The translations under genes were made by a program, and so were the position numbers. A DNA stretch of 64,000 bases from VMSU01 sp031400755. Its GTDB lineage: Bacteria > Desulfobacterota > Desulfobulbia > Desulfobulbales > VMSU01. The DNA lies in contig JANNQL010000127.1 of NCBI GenBank assembly GCA_031400755.1, forward strand, positions 1 through 64,000, written 5' to 3'. Every line of letters begins with the position of its first letter. Position 1 is the stretch's first letter. Under the pieces are notes generated by a model, which was given only the letters and a program-made list of their open reading frames with translations, ran no database searches and was not told the DNA's origin. This document shows positions 7,481 to 17,336 of the stretch, piece by piece.

Positions 7481-8827
7481 ATGACAACCCTTCCCTGTTT
7501 TAAGGCCTATGATATCCGGGGTCGTTACCCGGATGAAATAAACGAGGAGCTGGCTTATTGGATTGGCCAGGCCTATGCCGCCCATTTTGCGCCGCAGGCG
7601 ATGGCGCTCGGCCATGATATACGGCTCTCCGGGCCCAGCCTGACCGAGGCCCTGGCCGATGGCCTGATGAGCGCCGGCGTCGATGTCGTCGATATCGGCC
7701 AGTGTGGCACCGAGGAGATCTATTTCGCCGCCGCCCATTTGCCGGTGGATGGCGGCATCATCGTCACCGCCAGTCATAACCCGGCCGACTATAACGGCAT
7801 GAAGTTGGTGCGCCAGGGGGCGAGGCCGATCAGCGGCGATTCTGGTCTCAGGGACATCGAGCGTCTGGCTGCGGCAAAGCAACCGCTACGGGCTGCGGTT
7901 CGCGGTCAGAGGCGCCGACAGGACTCCCGCCCTGCCTATATCGAGCACCTGCTGGGCTATGTCGATCAGGCCGGTCTCAAGCCGCTGACGCTCGTGGTCA
8001 ATGCCGGCAATGGCGGGGCCGGGGCGGTGATTGATTTACTTGAGAAGCGCTTGCCCTTCCGCTTTATCAAGCTGCACCATGAGCCGGACGGCCATTTCCC
8101 GAACGGGGTGCCCAATCCCCTGCTGCCGGAGAACCGCGAGGCCACGGCGCAGGCGGTGCGCCAGCACAAGGCCGATCTCGGTATCGCCTGGGACGGCGAT
8201 TTCGACCGTTGTTTTCTCTTCGATGAAACAGGCGCCTTTGTCGAGGGCTATTACATGGTCGGCCTCCTGGCCCAGGCCATGCTAAAACGGACGCCGGGCG
8301 CCAAGATCATTCACGACCCTCGCCTGACCTGGAACACGGTGGAACTGGTGGGCCAGGAGGGCGGCAGGCCTGTGATGAGCAAGACCGGCCACGCCTTTAT
8401 CAAGGAACGGATGCGGGCCGAGGACGCGGTCTATGGTGGTGAGATGAGCGCCCATCACTATTTCCGGGACTTCGCCTACTGCGACTCCGGCATGATCCCC
8501 TGGCTCCTGGTGGCCCAGATCCTGAGCCAGGGCGGCCAAGGGCTGTCAAGCCTGCTTTCGGACCGGATGGCGGCCTTCCCGGTCTCGGGTGAGATCAACT
8601 CCACGGTGCAGGACCCGGCGGCGGTCATCGCGCGCATCAAAGAACGCTTTGCCAAAGGCGGCCGCTTGGATTATACCGATGGCTTAAGCGTCGAGTTCGA
8701 CGATTACCGCTTTAATTTACGGATGTCGAATACCGAACCGGTCATCCGTTTGAATGTGGAGAGCCGGGGCAATCGACAACTCATGGCCGATAAAACGGCC
8801 GAGTTGTTGGCTGAAATCAGAAAATAA
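7481..8827 (+). CDS. manB: Phosphomannomutase/phosphoglucomutase
   Basis: A 448-residue alpha-D-phosphohexomutase, close to the usual length of the AlgC/ManB group. KAYDIRGRYP opens domain 1. TASHNPADYNGMK (about residues 96-108) carries the phosphoserine. DGDFDRC binds the Mg ion. GGEMSAHHYFRD is the sugar-specificity loop, and RMSNTEPVIRLNVESR is the phosphate-binding loop of domain 4. It would interconvert the 1- and 6-phosphates of mannose or glucose for nucleotide-sugar and LPS synthesis. Whether mannose or glucose is preferred cannot be read from the sequence. Confidence 0.92.
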   Translation: MTTLPCFKAYDIRGRYPDEINEELAYWIGQAYAAHFAPQAMALGHDIRLSGPSLTEALADGLMSAGVDVVDIGQCGTEEIYFAAAHLPVDGGIIVTASHNPADYNGMKLVRQGARPISGDSGLRDIERLAAAKQPLRAAVRGQRRRQDSRPAYIEHLLGYVDQAGLKPLTLVVNAGNGGAGAVIDLLEKRLPFRFIKLHHEPDGHFPNGVPNPLLPENREATAQAVRQHKADLGIAWDGDFDRCFLFDETGAFVEGYYMVGLLAQAMLKRTPGAKIIHDPRLTWNTVELVGQEGGRPVMSKTGHAFIKERMRAEDAVYGGEMSAHHYFRDFAYCDSGMIPWLLVAQILSQGGQGLSSLLSDRMAAFPVSGEINSTVQDPAAVIARIKERFAKGGRLDYTDGLSVEFDDYRFNLRMSNTEPVIRLNVESRGNRQLMADKTAELLAEIRK

Positions 8828-8883
8828 TCGACTCACCACGAGTTGAAGTCTTTAAATTACATCAAATCAGAGGAGAGTGAGAA

Positions 8884-10098
<1,215 letters not shown>

Positions 10099-10115
10099 AC
10101 CGCAGCAGGAGATAA

Positions 10116-10880
10116 ATGCCGCAGCCCGTTGATGTCTTGCCATCAGGTAAGTTCAGTGCGCCGTTGATTGATTTGGGCCGCGCCGTTAGAGAGCTTTGCT
10201 TCCCGGCGGTCTGCCTGCTTTGCCGGGAAAGCCTACCGGCCTTTACCGCGGTCCATCTTTGCCCTGTTTGCCTGGCCAGGATGAGGTTGGTCCAGCCGCC
10301 TCTCTGCCAGTGCTGCGGGGTGGAGTTCAGCGGGGCTGGCGACAGTCATTATTGTGGCCCCTGTCTGGCGAGCCCCCCGCATTTCAGTCGGGCCCGGGCC
10401 ATTTTTCGCTATGACGACGAAAGCGCCAAATTGGTGCATGCCTTTAAATATGGGGGCAAGACAGTAGGTCGAGCCACCTTCTGCGCCCTGGCGAAAGAGG
10501 TGGGGCCGTTGGCTGATCTGGAGGCTCCTGAGCTGATCATTCCGGTGCCTCTCCATGCCAAGCGACTTAAGGCGCGGGGCTTCAATCAGGCCCTGGTTTT
10601 GGCCCGCTTTCTCTTTCCGCAACAGAGGAAACGGATTGCCCCGCGCCTGTTAATTAGGACTCGGTGGACCGAGCCCCAGACCACCTTGTCTGGTCGGGAA
10701 CGCCGCCTGAATCTGGGAGGGGCCTTCGTGGTCAGGCACCCGGAGCGGATTTGCGGCCGCCATGTCCTCTTGGTCGATGATGTCTTTACCACCGGCACTA
10801 CCTTAAATGAATGCGCCAAGGTACTGAAGGAGCATGGCGCCGCCCGGGTCGAGGCCTTGACCCTGGCCCGGGTACAATGA
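10116..10880 (+). CDS. comF: ComF-family phosphoribosyltransferase-like protein
   Basis: A 254-residue double-zinc-ribbon protein. Cys pairs CLLC, CPVC, CQCCG and CGPC (residues 30-90) form the N-terminal zinc part, and the C-terminal PRTase fold carries VLLVDDVFTTGTTLNEC as the PRPP loop. PVPLHAKRLKARGFNQA is also typical. In naturally competent bacteria ComF helps move incoming DNA. Outside them its role is unclear. It lies 17 bp after icd, so it may be read through from that gene. Confidence 0.88.
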   Translation: MPQPVDVLPSGKFSAPLIDLGRAVRELCFPAVCLLCRESLPAFTAVHLCPVCLARMRLVQPPLCQCCGVEFSGAGDSHYCGPCLASPPHFSRARAIFRYDDESAKLVHAFKYGGKTVGRATFCALAKEVGPLADLEAPELIIPVPLHAKRLKARGFNQALVLARFLFPQQRKRIAPRLLIRTRWTEPQTTLSGRERRLNLGGAFVVRHPERICGRHVLLVDDVFTTGTTLNECAKVLKEHGAARVEALTLARVQ

Positions 10881-10972
10881 CTAGAGAACGAGACGAAATT
10901 TTAAGCAAAGAAAATCCTTAGCATTTATGTAACTATTCAGTCAAAGGCGAAAAACGTGCAGAGCACCCCATG

Positions 10973-11110
10973 CTGTAACGATACAGCCGCGCCGCAGATG
11001 CGCGGAATAGGCCTGCGAGCTATAGCCAGCCTATGTGAGCAGGCCTATGACAGCTATAAGCGAGCGCAGCGAGACTGCGAAGCAGATGTGGTGCGGCTGT
11101 ATCGTTACAG
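10973..11110. repeat. Hairpin repeat element at the 5' end of the MORN gene
   Basis: An 18-bp perfect arm, CTGTAACGATACAGCCGC (10973-10990), has its complement at 11093-11110. Between them lie shorter self-complementary parts, for example GCCTGC/GCAGGC and GCTATAG/CTATAAG, and GCGAGCGCAGCGAG-type motifs. It is about 138 bp, has no coding potential of its own and could be a MITE-like or REP-like element. Its right arm is translated as part of the downstream signal peptide. Confidence 0.65.
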
Positions 11111-11813
11111 GCCTATCCTGCTGATCTGCTGCCTTCTCTTGATTCCCATTGGTCTCCACGCCGAGTGCCTGGAGGGGGATTGTCAAAATGGGCGTGGCAC
11201 TGCCAGCTATTTCGGCGGTATGCGATATACCGGCGACTTCAAGGACGGCAAGCCCGAGGGCCAAGGCACCAAGACCTACGAAGATAAAAGTACCTATATT
11301 GGCGAGTTCAAGGCGGGTAAATTCGAGGGCAAGGGCAAGAAGTCCTTTACCGATGGGTCGGTCTACGAGGGTGAGTTTAAAAGCGGGCGCTTTCAGGGCA
11401 AAGGCAAGTATGTCATGGCCGACGGATCGGTCTATGAGGGGGATTTTGAATATGGCCTTTTCAGTGGCAGCGGGGTCTATATTGCCAAATCCGGGGACCG
11501 TTACGAGGGCAAATTCAGGAACGACAAGTTTAACGGTCAGGGGACCATGACCTATGCCGATGGCTCGGCGTACAAAGGCAATTGGGAAAATAATCATCGC
11601 AGCGGGCAGGGCATTGCGACCATGGCCGATGGCAGTAACTATGAGGGCAATTGGTGGGAAGGTAAATTTGATGGTCGTGGCCAGTTGACTTATGCCAGCG
11701 GCGAAAAGACGGAAGGTCTGTGGAAGGCGGGTAAAATCGCCAAGGAAGAGAAGATGGAAGAGGTCGAGACCACCACCAGGCAGGAAGCTGTCGGCAGCGG
11801 TTGGAAATATTAA
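11088..11813 (+). CDS. Secreted MORN-repeat protein
   Basis: Eight consecutive MORN units of 23 residues (pattern G-x-G-x-x-x-Y-x-D-G-x-x-Y-x-G-x-F) fill the protein after a signal peptide with core ILLICCLLLIPIGLHA. I place the start at GTG 11088, which gives a normal-length signal peptide. A GTG at 10956 in the same frame would add 44 residues encoded mostly by the hairpin element and bury the signal sequence. MORN repeats usually bind lipids or proteins at membranes, and here export to the periplasm is likely. The tail is short and Lys/Glu-rich. It lies just before mtnA, with 13 bp between the two. Confidence 0.75.
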   Translation: MVRLYRYRPILLICCLLLIPIGLHAECLEGDCQNGRGTASYFGGMRYTGDFKDGKPEGQGTKTYEDKSTYIGEFKAGKFEGKGKKSFTDGSVYEGEFKSGRFQGKGKYVMADGSVYEGDFEYGLFSGSGVYIAKSGDRYEGKFRNDKFNGQGTMTYADGSAYKGNWENNHRSGQGIATMADGSNYEGNWWEGKFDGRGQLTYASGEKTEGLWKAGKIAKEEKMEEVETTTRQEAVGSGWKY

Positions 11814-11826
11814 AGGGAATCGATTC

Positions 11827-12930
11827 ATGCGCGTTGACGGCAAACAGTTCCGGACCATCTGGCTCAGCCCTGATCCCAAGGTCGTGCAAATTATTGACCA
11901 GCGGCATCTGCCTCATCAATTCATTATCGAGGACCTGGCGACGGTCGATGATTTTGCCTTTGCCATCAAGGAGATGCACGTGCGCGGCGCTGGCCTGATC
12001 GGGGCGACTGCCGGTTACGCTATGTACGTAGCGGCGCTGTCAGCGCCACTCGAGGGCAGCCAGGACTATCTCCAGCAGGCCGCCAAACAACTCCTCGCCA
12101 CCCGACCGACGGCCAAGAACCTGGCCTGGGCCATTGAGCGGCAGCAACGGGCCATGGCCCAGGAATCTTCATTGGCAGCCAAGCAGGCCAGGGCCTTGGC
12201 CGTGGCCATCGAAATCGCCGATGAGGACGCCGACTTCTGTCGGCGGATAGGCGAGCATGGTCTGTCGATCATCCGGCAAATAAGTGTGGCCAAGGGCGGT
12301 CGTCCGGTCAATGTCCTCACCCATTGCAATGCCGGTTGGCTGGCCTTTGTTGATTATGGTTCCGCCACCGCGCCGATTTACGCGGCGCAGCAGGCCGGCA
12401 TCCCGGTCCATGTCTGGGTGGATGAGACCAGGCCCTGGCTGCAGGGGTCGCGCCTCACCGCCTGGGAACTTGGTCAGGAAGGTGTGCCTCATACCCTGAT
12501 CCCGGACAACACTGGTGGGCACTTGATGCAGCACGGACTCGTCGATCTGGTCATCGTCGGCACTGATCGGACCACCCGGGCCGGCGATGTCGCCAATAAA
12601 ATCGGCACCTATCTGAAGGCCCTGGCCGCGAAGGACAACCAGGTGCCTTTTTATGTGGCCCTGCCTTCATCTACCTTTGACTGGCAGATTCGGGACGGGG
12701 TACGGGAGATCCCCATTGAAGAGCGCTCCGATAGCGAGATCAAATTTGTTTCTGGACGGACTGCTAGCGGCAGCCTTGAAACCGTGCTCATTGCACCCGA
12801 AGGGACCTGTGGTGCCAATTATGGCTTTGATGTGACCCCGGCCCGTCTGGTCACCGGCCTGATCACCGAGCGGGGCATTACCCCGGCCCGGGAGGCCGAT
12901 ATCCTGGCCCTTTACCCGGAGCAGAGGTGA
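11827..12930 (+). CDS. mtnA: S-methyl-5-thioribose-1-phosphate isomerase
   Basis: A 367-residue member of the eIF2B-like isomerases that converts methylthioribose 1-phosphate to methylthioribulose 1-phosphate in methionine salvage. The start at ATG 11827 follows AAAGGGA. An in-frame ATG at 11692 lies inside the MORN gene and is rejected. VLTHCNAGWLA holds the catalytic Cys and VGTDRTTRAGDVANKIGTY holds the catalytic Asp. The usual residue pair after the Asp is altered (RTT). No mtnN or mtnP gene is in view. Confidence 0.88.
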   Translation: MRVDGKQFRTIWLSPDPKVVQIIDQRHLPHQFIIEDLATVDDFAFAIKEMHVRGAGLIGATAGYAMYVAALSAPLEGSQDYLQQAAKQLLATRPTAKNLAWAIERQQRAMAQESSLAAKQARALAVAIEIADEDADFCRRIGEHGLSIIRQISVAKGGRPVNVLTHCNAGWLAFVDYGSATAPIYAAQQAGIPVHVWVDETRPWLQGSRLTAWELGQEGVPHTLIPDNTGGHLMQHGLVDLVIVGTDRTTRAGDVANKIGTYLKALAAKDNQVPFYVALPSSTFDWQIRDGVREIPIEERSDSEIKFVSGRTASGSLETVLIAPEGTCGANYGFDVTPARLVTGLITERGITPAREADILALYPEQR

Positions 12931-13047
12931 TGGCCCGACACGACCCATATCTCGTGTTTTTCTGTTGCTAACAGTCTAAACACCTACAGCCTATAAACCT
13001 GAGAAGTTACACCAACACAAACCATTACCCTCAGCTCGGTTACTCCT

Positions 13048-13587
13048 ATGAAACGATTCATGGCGGCACTCACTACAAGCGCTCTCTTCTTCTCATCCTT
13101 GGCCTGGGCCGTGCCCCCCAAGGCGCCGGTGCAGATCGAGGCCGATCAGATGCTCTCTTCCCAGAAGGACAATTCGGTCTTTTTTTCAGGCAAGGTGGCG
13201 GCCAAACAGGAAGACCTGACCATCCACTCGGACGAGATGACGGTCTATTACGCTGTTGGCTCAGAGGCTGCCGAGCAGCCGAAGACCGGAAACAGCCAGG
13301 CCTCGGTCCAGTCTCCGCTCGACGGTGGCATAGATCGGCTGGTGGCCAAGGGCCATGTGGAAATTACCAAGGAGGGCTGGGTGGCCACCGGCGATCAGGC
13401 CGAGTATTTCTCCGAGGAGCGCAAGGTAGTGATTACCGGCAACACCAAGGTCTGGCAGAATAATAATCTGGTTACCGGCGATACCTTTATCATGTACCTG
13501 GATGAGGGCAAGACCATCGTTGAGCGGAGCTCCAAGAAGGGCGAGCGGGTCAAGGCCTTTTTTTATCCAGATGCCGAGAAGCGCTGA
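13048..13587 (+). CDS. lptA: LPS transport periplasmic protein LptA
   Basis: A 179-residue exported protein of the OstA/LptA beta-jellyroll family. The signal peptide ends near SSLAWA-VPP. IEADQMLSSQKDNSVFFSGKV starts the first repeat of the fold, and AEYFSEERKVVITGNTKVW lies in the C-terminal repeats. LptA bridges inner and outer membranes for LPS. It is followed after 8 bp by lptB. The usual lptC partner is not directly upstream. Confidence 0.88.
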   Translation: MKRFMAALTTSALFFSSLAWAVPPKAPVQIEADQMLSSQKDNSVFFSGKVAAKQEDLTIHSDEMTVYYAVGSEAAEQPKTGNSQASVQSPLDGGIDRLVAKGHVEITKEGWVATGDQAEYFSEERKVVITGNTKVWQNNNLVTGDTFIMYLDEGKTIVERSSKKGERVKAFFYPDAEKR

Positions 13588-13595
13588 GGCCCATC

Positions 13596-14318
13596 ATGTC
13601 GATTCTTGAAACCCGGCAGATTGTTAAGCGCTATAAATACCGGACCGTGGTGGACGGCATCAGCCTCAAGGTGGAGACCGGTTCGGTGGTTGGCCTCTTG
13701 GGGCCGAACGGGGCGGGCAAGACCACCACTTTTTATTCCATCGCCGGCTTCATCCGTCCGGACCAGGGCCAGATCCTGCTGGACGGTGAGGACTTGACCC
13801 GTCTGCCCATCCATAAACGGGCCCGCAAGGGCCTGTCTTATTTGGCCCAGGACGCCTCGGTCTTTAAGAAGTTGACGGTGCGGGAGAACGTCCAGATTGT
13901 CCTCGAGACCCTGGGCCTCGGAAAACCAGAGGTCGAGGCGCGGACCACGGCGCTGATGAACGAGCTGCGGATTAGCCATCTGGCTGATAACCTGGGTTTT
14001 TCCCTTTCCGGAGGGGAGCGGCGGCGGGTGGAGATCATGCGGGCCCTGGCCACAAAACCCCGCTTCATCCTGCTCGATGAGCCTTTTGCCGGCATCGACC
14101 CTTTGTCCATCATCGATCTGCAGAAGATCATCTGTGGACTCCGTGATCAGGGGCTCGGGGTCTTGATCTCCGATCATAATGTTCGGGAGACCCTGGCAGT
14201 CTGTGATTACGCCTATATCGTCAGTGATGGCAAAATTTTGGCTCATGGCACGGCCCAGGAGATCATTGCCAGTGAGGCCGCCAGAAAAATGTACCTTGGT
14301 GAAAATTTTAGTATGTAA
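13596..14318 (+). CDS. lptB: LPS export ABC transporter ATPase LptB
   Basis: A 240-residue ABC ATPase with Walker A GPNGAGKTTTFY, Q-loop in LAQDASVFKKLTV, signature LSGGERRRVEIMRAL, and Walker B FILLDEPFAGIDP. The ERRRVEI signature and its place between lptA and rpoN are diagnostic for LptB rather than a branched-chain amino acid transporter. It powers LPS extraction with LptF and LptG, which are encoded elsewhere. Confidence 0.95.
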   Translation: MSILETRQIVKRYKYRTVVDGISLKVETGSVVGLLGPNGAGKTTTFYSIAGFIRPDQGQILLDGEDLTRLPIHKRARKGLSYLAQDASVFKKLTVRENVQIVLETLGLGKPEVEARTTALMNELRISHLADNLGFSLSGGERRRVEIMRALATKPRFILLDEPFAGIDPLSIIDLQKIICGLRDQGLGVLISDHNVRETLAVCDYAYIVSDGKILAHGTAQEIIASEAARKMYLGENFSM

Positions 14319-14341
14319 TTTGCTTTAAAATTTCTACAATG

Positions 14342-14354
14342 GGGCAAAGCCCCT
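14342..14354. repeat. Small hairpin in the lptB-rpoN gap
   Basis: The 183-bp gap between lptB and rpoN holds a small stem, GGGGC-AAA-GCCCC, shortly after the lptB stop, without a clear T-run. The rest of the gap shows no gene. Confidence 0.3.
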
Positions 14355-14501
14355 CCATCTTGGCCGCAATTTTGCATTAGTCCATTTCTGGTTTGCTTAC
14401 GACATTTGTGACCAAAAAGATGGCGGAACCCAGAGCCGGAAAGGGATTATAACCAACATGGACTTATCCCGTTTATTTGGGCTAGGGCAATATCAACACA
14501 C

Positions 14502-15992
14502 ATGGCACTAGAACTCAGACAACAACTTAAACTGACCCAGCAGCTGGTGATGACCCCCCAGCTCCAGCAGGCCATCAAGTTATTGCAGCTCTCCACCCTC
14601 GAGTTGTCTGACGCCGTGCAGCAGGAAATCGAGCAGAACCCCCTGCTCGAAGAGGACACCAACACCCCGGACAACAATCACGAATCTCTGCAGGAGATGG
14701 CGGGCGAGCCGCCCCCGCCGGAAGAAGGGCCCATGCCCCTGTTGGAGCGGACCGCTGAAGTCAGTCTGGATGACAATGCCGGCCTCAAGGAGATCGACTG
14801 GTCTGATTATGAAAATGAGTACGAAACCTCATCTTCCTTCAAGGAGAGAGATAGCGGCGACTTACCTTCCCGCCTGGACATTCTTACCAAGAAGACCAGC
14901 CTGGAGGACCATCTCCTCTGGCAGCTGAAATTCAATAATCTCACGGACGAGGAAGAGAAGGTCGGTCTGTTTATGATCGGCAATCTGAATCGGGACGGGT
15001 TCTTGGAGGTCGATGAGGCGGAGATTGTGGCGGCGAGTGCCAGTTCACCGGTCATCGTCCAGTGGGTGTTGGCCATTCTTCAGGACATGGATCCGTCAGG
15101 TGTTGGGGCCAGGAATCTCAAGGAGTGCCTGCTCCTGCAATTGGCCCATCTTGGCTTGAGTGATTCCACAGCCAGTCTTCTGGTCCGTGACTATATGCAT
15201 TTTCTGGAGACCAGAAATTATGCCGCCATTGCCAAGGCAGCCAAGCTTCCCATGCGGGAGGTACTGGAGGCGGTAGCGGTGGTGACCGGCTTGAATCCCC
15301 ATCCGGGCCGGGCCTTTGCCGATGACGAGCCCCATTTTATCACCCCGGATGTCTATGTCTACAAGATGGACGGCGAATATGTCATCCAGTTGAATGACGA
15401 CGGCTTGCCCCGGCTGAAAATCAGCAATTTTTACAAGGACATCCTGAAAGACCAGAAAGACATCCCGGCCGCCGCGGTCAGTGAGACCAAGGGCTATATC
15501 CAGGAAAAACTACGTTCGGCCATGTGGCTGATTAAGAGCATCCAGCAGCGGCAGCGCACCATTTACAAGGTGGTGGAAAGTCTGGTCAAATTTCAGCTCG
15601 ACTTTTTTGAAAAGGGGCCGAACTTCCTGAAACCCCTTATCCTGCGCGATGTGGCCGATGATATCGAGATGCATGAGTCCACGGTCAGCCGGGTGACTAC
15701 CAATAAATACGTTCACACCCCTCAGGGAATCTATGAGTTGAAATATTTTTTCAACTCCTCCATTGAGCGTTATGATGGCGAAGACGCCATGGCCTCGGAG
15801 AGCATCAAGGTCAGGCTGCGCCAGATGATTCAGGAGGAGAGTCCCGACAAGCCGTTAAGCGATATGGTCCTTTCCGTAGAATTTGCCAAAGACAATATCA
15901 AAATCGCCCGGCGGACCGTGGCCAAATACCGCGAACAGCTGGGCATCCTGCCTGCCAAGTTTAGGAAAAAGCCAAAAATTTCAAAATTTTAA
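14502..15992 (+). CDS. rpoN: RNA polymerase sigma-54 factor
   Basis: A 496-residue RpoN. The Gln-rich activator region LRQQLKLTQQLVMTPQLQQ opens it. An acidic linker spans about residues 48-110, the core-binding region follows, and the HTH lies at about 385-405 with ESTVSRVTTNKY. The RpoN box ARRTVAKYRE sits near residue 468. It directs RNA polymerase to -24/-12 promoters that need an AAA+ activator. It follows lptB, a common order in proteobacteria, but hpf and ptsN are missing before rapZ. Confidence 0.96.
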   Translation: MALELRQQLKLTQQLVMTPQLQQAIKLLQLSTLELSDAVQQEIEQNPLLEEDTNTPDNNHESLQEMAGEPPPPEEGPMPLLERTAEVSLDDNAGLKEIDWSDYENEYETSSSFKERDSGDLPSRLDILTKKTSLEDHLLWQLKFNNLTDEEEKVGLFMIGNLNRDGFLEVDEAEIVAASASSPVIVQWVLAILQDMDPSGVGARNLKECLLLQLAHLGLSDSTASLLVRDYMHFLETRNYAAIAKAAKLPMREVLEAVAVVTGLNPHPGRAFADDEPHFITPDVYVYKMDGEYVIQLNDDGLPRLKISNFYKDILKDQKDIPAAAVSETKGYIQEKLRSAMWLIKSIQQRQRTIYKVVESLVKFQLDFFEKGPNFLKPLILRDVADDIEMHESTVSRVTTNKYVHTPQGIYELKYFFNSSIERYDGEDAMASESIKVRLRQMIQEESPDKPLSDMVLSVEFAKDNIKIARRTVAKYREQLGILPAKFRKKPKISKF

Positions 15993-16027
15993 CCGGCTGA
16001 AGGGTCGCAAGATGGCACTTCAAGTCG

Positions 16028-16240
16028 TTCCAGCGCAAGCTGGAATCCAGCGGCCCACCCCGCTTGCGGCAGGGATTTATCATCAAGTAACCTTAATCGT
16101 CACCCCGGCGTAAGTCGGGGTTCAGACTGGTTGCATGTCCCCGAAAGACTGGATTCCGGCCTTCGCCGGAATGACGGATAAAAATGAAGTTACTTGGAAG
16201 AAAATCCATGGATTCCGGGTAGCGCTTCGCTTGCCCGGGA
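16028..16240. repeat. Cluster of four REP-like palindromes
   Basis: Four palindromes sit in tandem in the rpoN-rapZ gap: TTCCAGC-gcaa-GCTGGAA (16028-16045), ACCCCGGC-gtaa-GTCGGGGT (16102-16121), ATTCCGGC-cttc-GCCGGAAT (16153-16172), and a longer one around TTCCGGGTAGCGCTTCGC (to 16240). The third matches the common dispersed repeat of proteobacteria. Together they fill most of the 287-bp gap. Confidence 0.65.
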
Positions 16241-16279
16241 CGTTTTGATTGCATATTGGATATAAACGTTTAGAGCGCC

Positions 16280-17131
16280 ATGCCCGAGACCAAAAAGATC
16301 ATCCTGCTCACCGGCATGTCCGGGGCCGGCAAGACCACGGCGGTCAAGGCCCTGGAAGACGCTGGTTTTTACTGCATCGACAACCTGCCCTCCTTCTTGT
16401 TGCCCAGCCTGCTTACAGATGCGAACAATCGTCCGGAACTGGCGCGGATGGCCTTGGGCATGGATGCCAGGGACCATGGCTTCGTGACGGCGAGCCAGGC
16501 GATTATCGACCAAATCAAGGGTAGCGGGCATCAGTTGAGCATTATTTTTCTGGAGGCCGACAATCAGGTACTCCTGCGTCGCTACTCTGAGATGCGTCGT
16601 CGCCACCCATTCGCCAGTCCCTCGGTGCGGGCCGGCATTGAGGCCGAGCGGGTGCTGCTGGCCGGGATCAAGGCGCAGGCCAACCTGGTCATCGACACCT
16701 CGCGCTTGACGCCGCATGGGCTGCGCAGCGAAATGCTTAAGGATGTCCAGGGCATCCCTCAGACCTTGCAGGTCGGGCTGGTCTCATTTGGCTTTAAGCA
16801 TGGAGTCCCCCAAGAGGTGGATGTCCTCTTTGATGTCCGCTTTCTGCCCAACCCTTATTTTGTGGCGGATTTGAGGCCCTTGACCGGGGTCGATCAAGCG
16901 GTCGCCGCCTTTGTGCTTGACAGCGCACTGGCCCAAGAGTTTTTGGACCGGCTGCTCCCTCTGCTGCGCTTCTTGATTCCCCAGTATCAGCGCGAGGGCA
17001 AGACCTACCTGACCATCGGCATCGGTTGCACAGGCGGGCAGCATCGCTCAGTGGCGGTGGCCGAACGCCTGCGGCAGTTGCTGCAGGAGCAGACGGAGAC
17101 GATTTTCATCACCCATCGGGACCTGGCCTAG
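16280..17131 (+). CDS. rapZ: RNase adapter / nucleotide-binding protein RapZ
   Basis: A 283-residue RapZ/YvcJ protein. The N-terminal P-loop LTGMSGAGKTTAVKALED is followed by FYCIDNLPSFLLPSLL. The C-terminal domain ends with TIGIGCTGGQHRSVAVAERL, the conserved ligand pocket. In E. coli RapZ guides RNase E to the sRNA GlmZ and tunes glucosamine 6-phosphate synthesis. It lies downstream of rpoN, as is usual. Confidence 0.94.
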   Translation: MPETKKIILLTGMSGAGKTTAVKALEDAGFYCIDNLPSFLLPSLLTDANNRPELARMALGMDARDHGFVTASQAIIDQIKGSGHQLSIIFLEADNQVLLRRYSEMRRRHPFASPSVRAGIEAERVLLAGIKAQANLVIDTSRLTPHGLRSEMLKDVQGIPQTLQVGLVSFGFKHGVPQEVDVLFDVRFLPNPYFVADLRPLTGVDQAVAAFVLDSALAQEFLDRLLPLLRFLIPQYQREGKTYLTIGIGCTGGQHRSVAVAERLRQLLQEQTETIFITHRDLA

Positions 17132-17240
17132 GTGTCAAGGCCCGTGTCGTGGGCTTCCGCATCTTTTTGCTGGACAAAAATATTGCCTATTTAAATGCCT
17201 TGCAGTATATAAACCGCGTTTTACAGGGGGGCCGGCAATC

Positions 17241-17264
17241 GCTCCCTGAGCGGAGTCGAAGGGG
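17241..17264. repeat. Dispersed repeat fragment
   Basis: GCTCCCTGAGCGGAGTCGAA plus GGGG is the core of a repeat seen scattered in many proteobacterial genomes. It lies in the 205-bp gap between rapZ and the deoxyhypusine-synthase-like gene. Nothing else was seen in that gap. Confidence 0.35.
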
Positions 17265-17336
17265 CGTTGCCGCTTGGGGTCGGATAATTGGCTGAAAATA
17301 GTTTAGAGTAGCGTAAATTTTTGATCAGAGGTTTTC

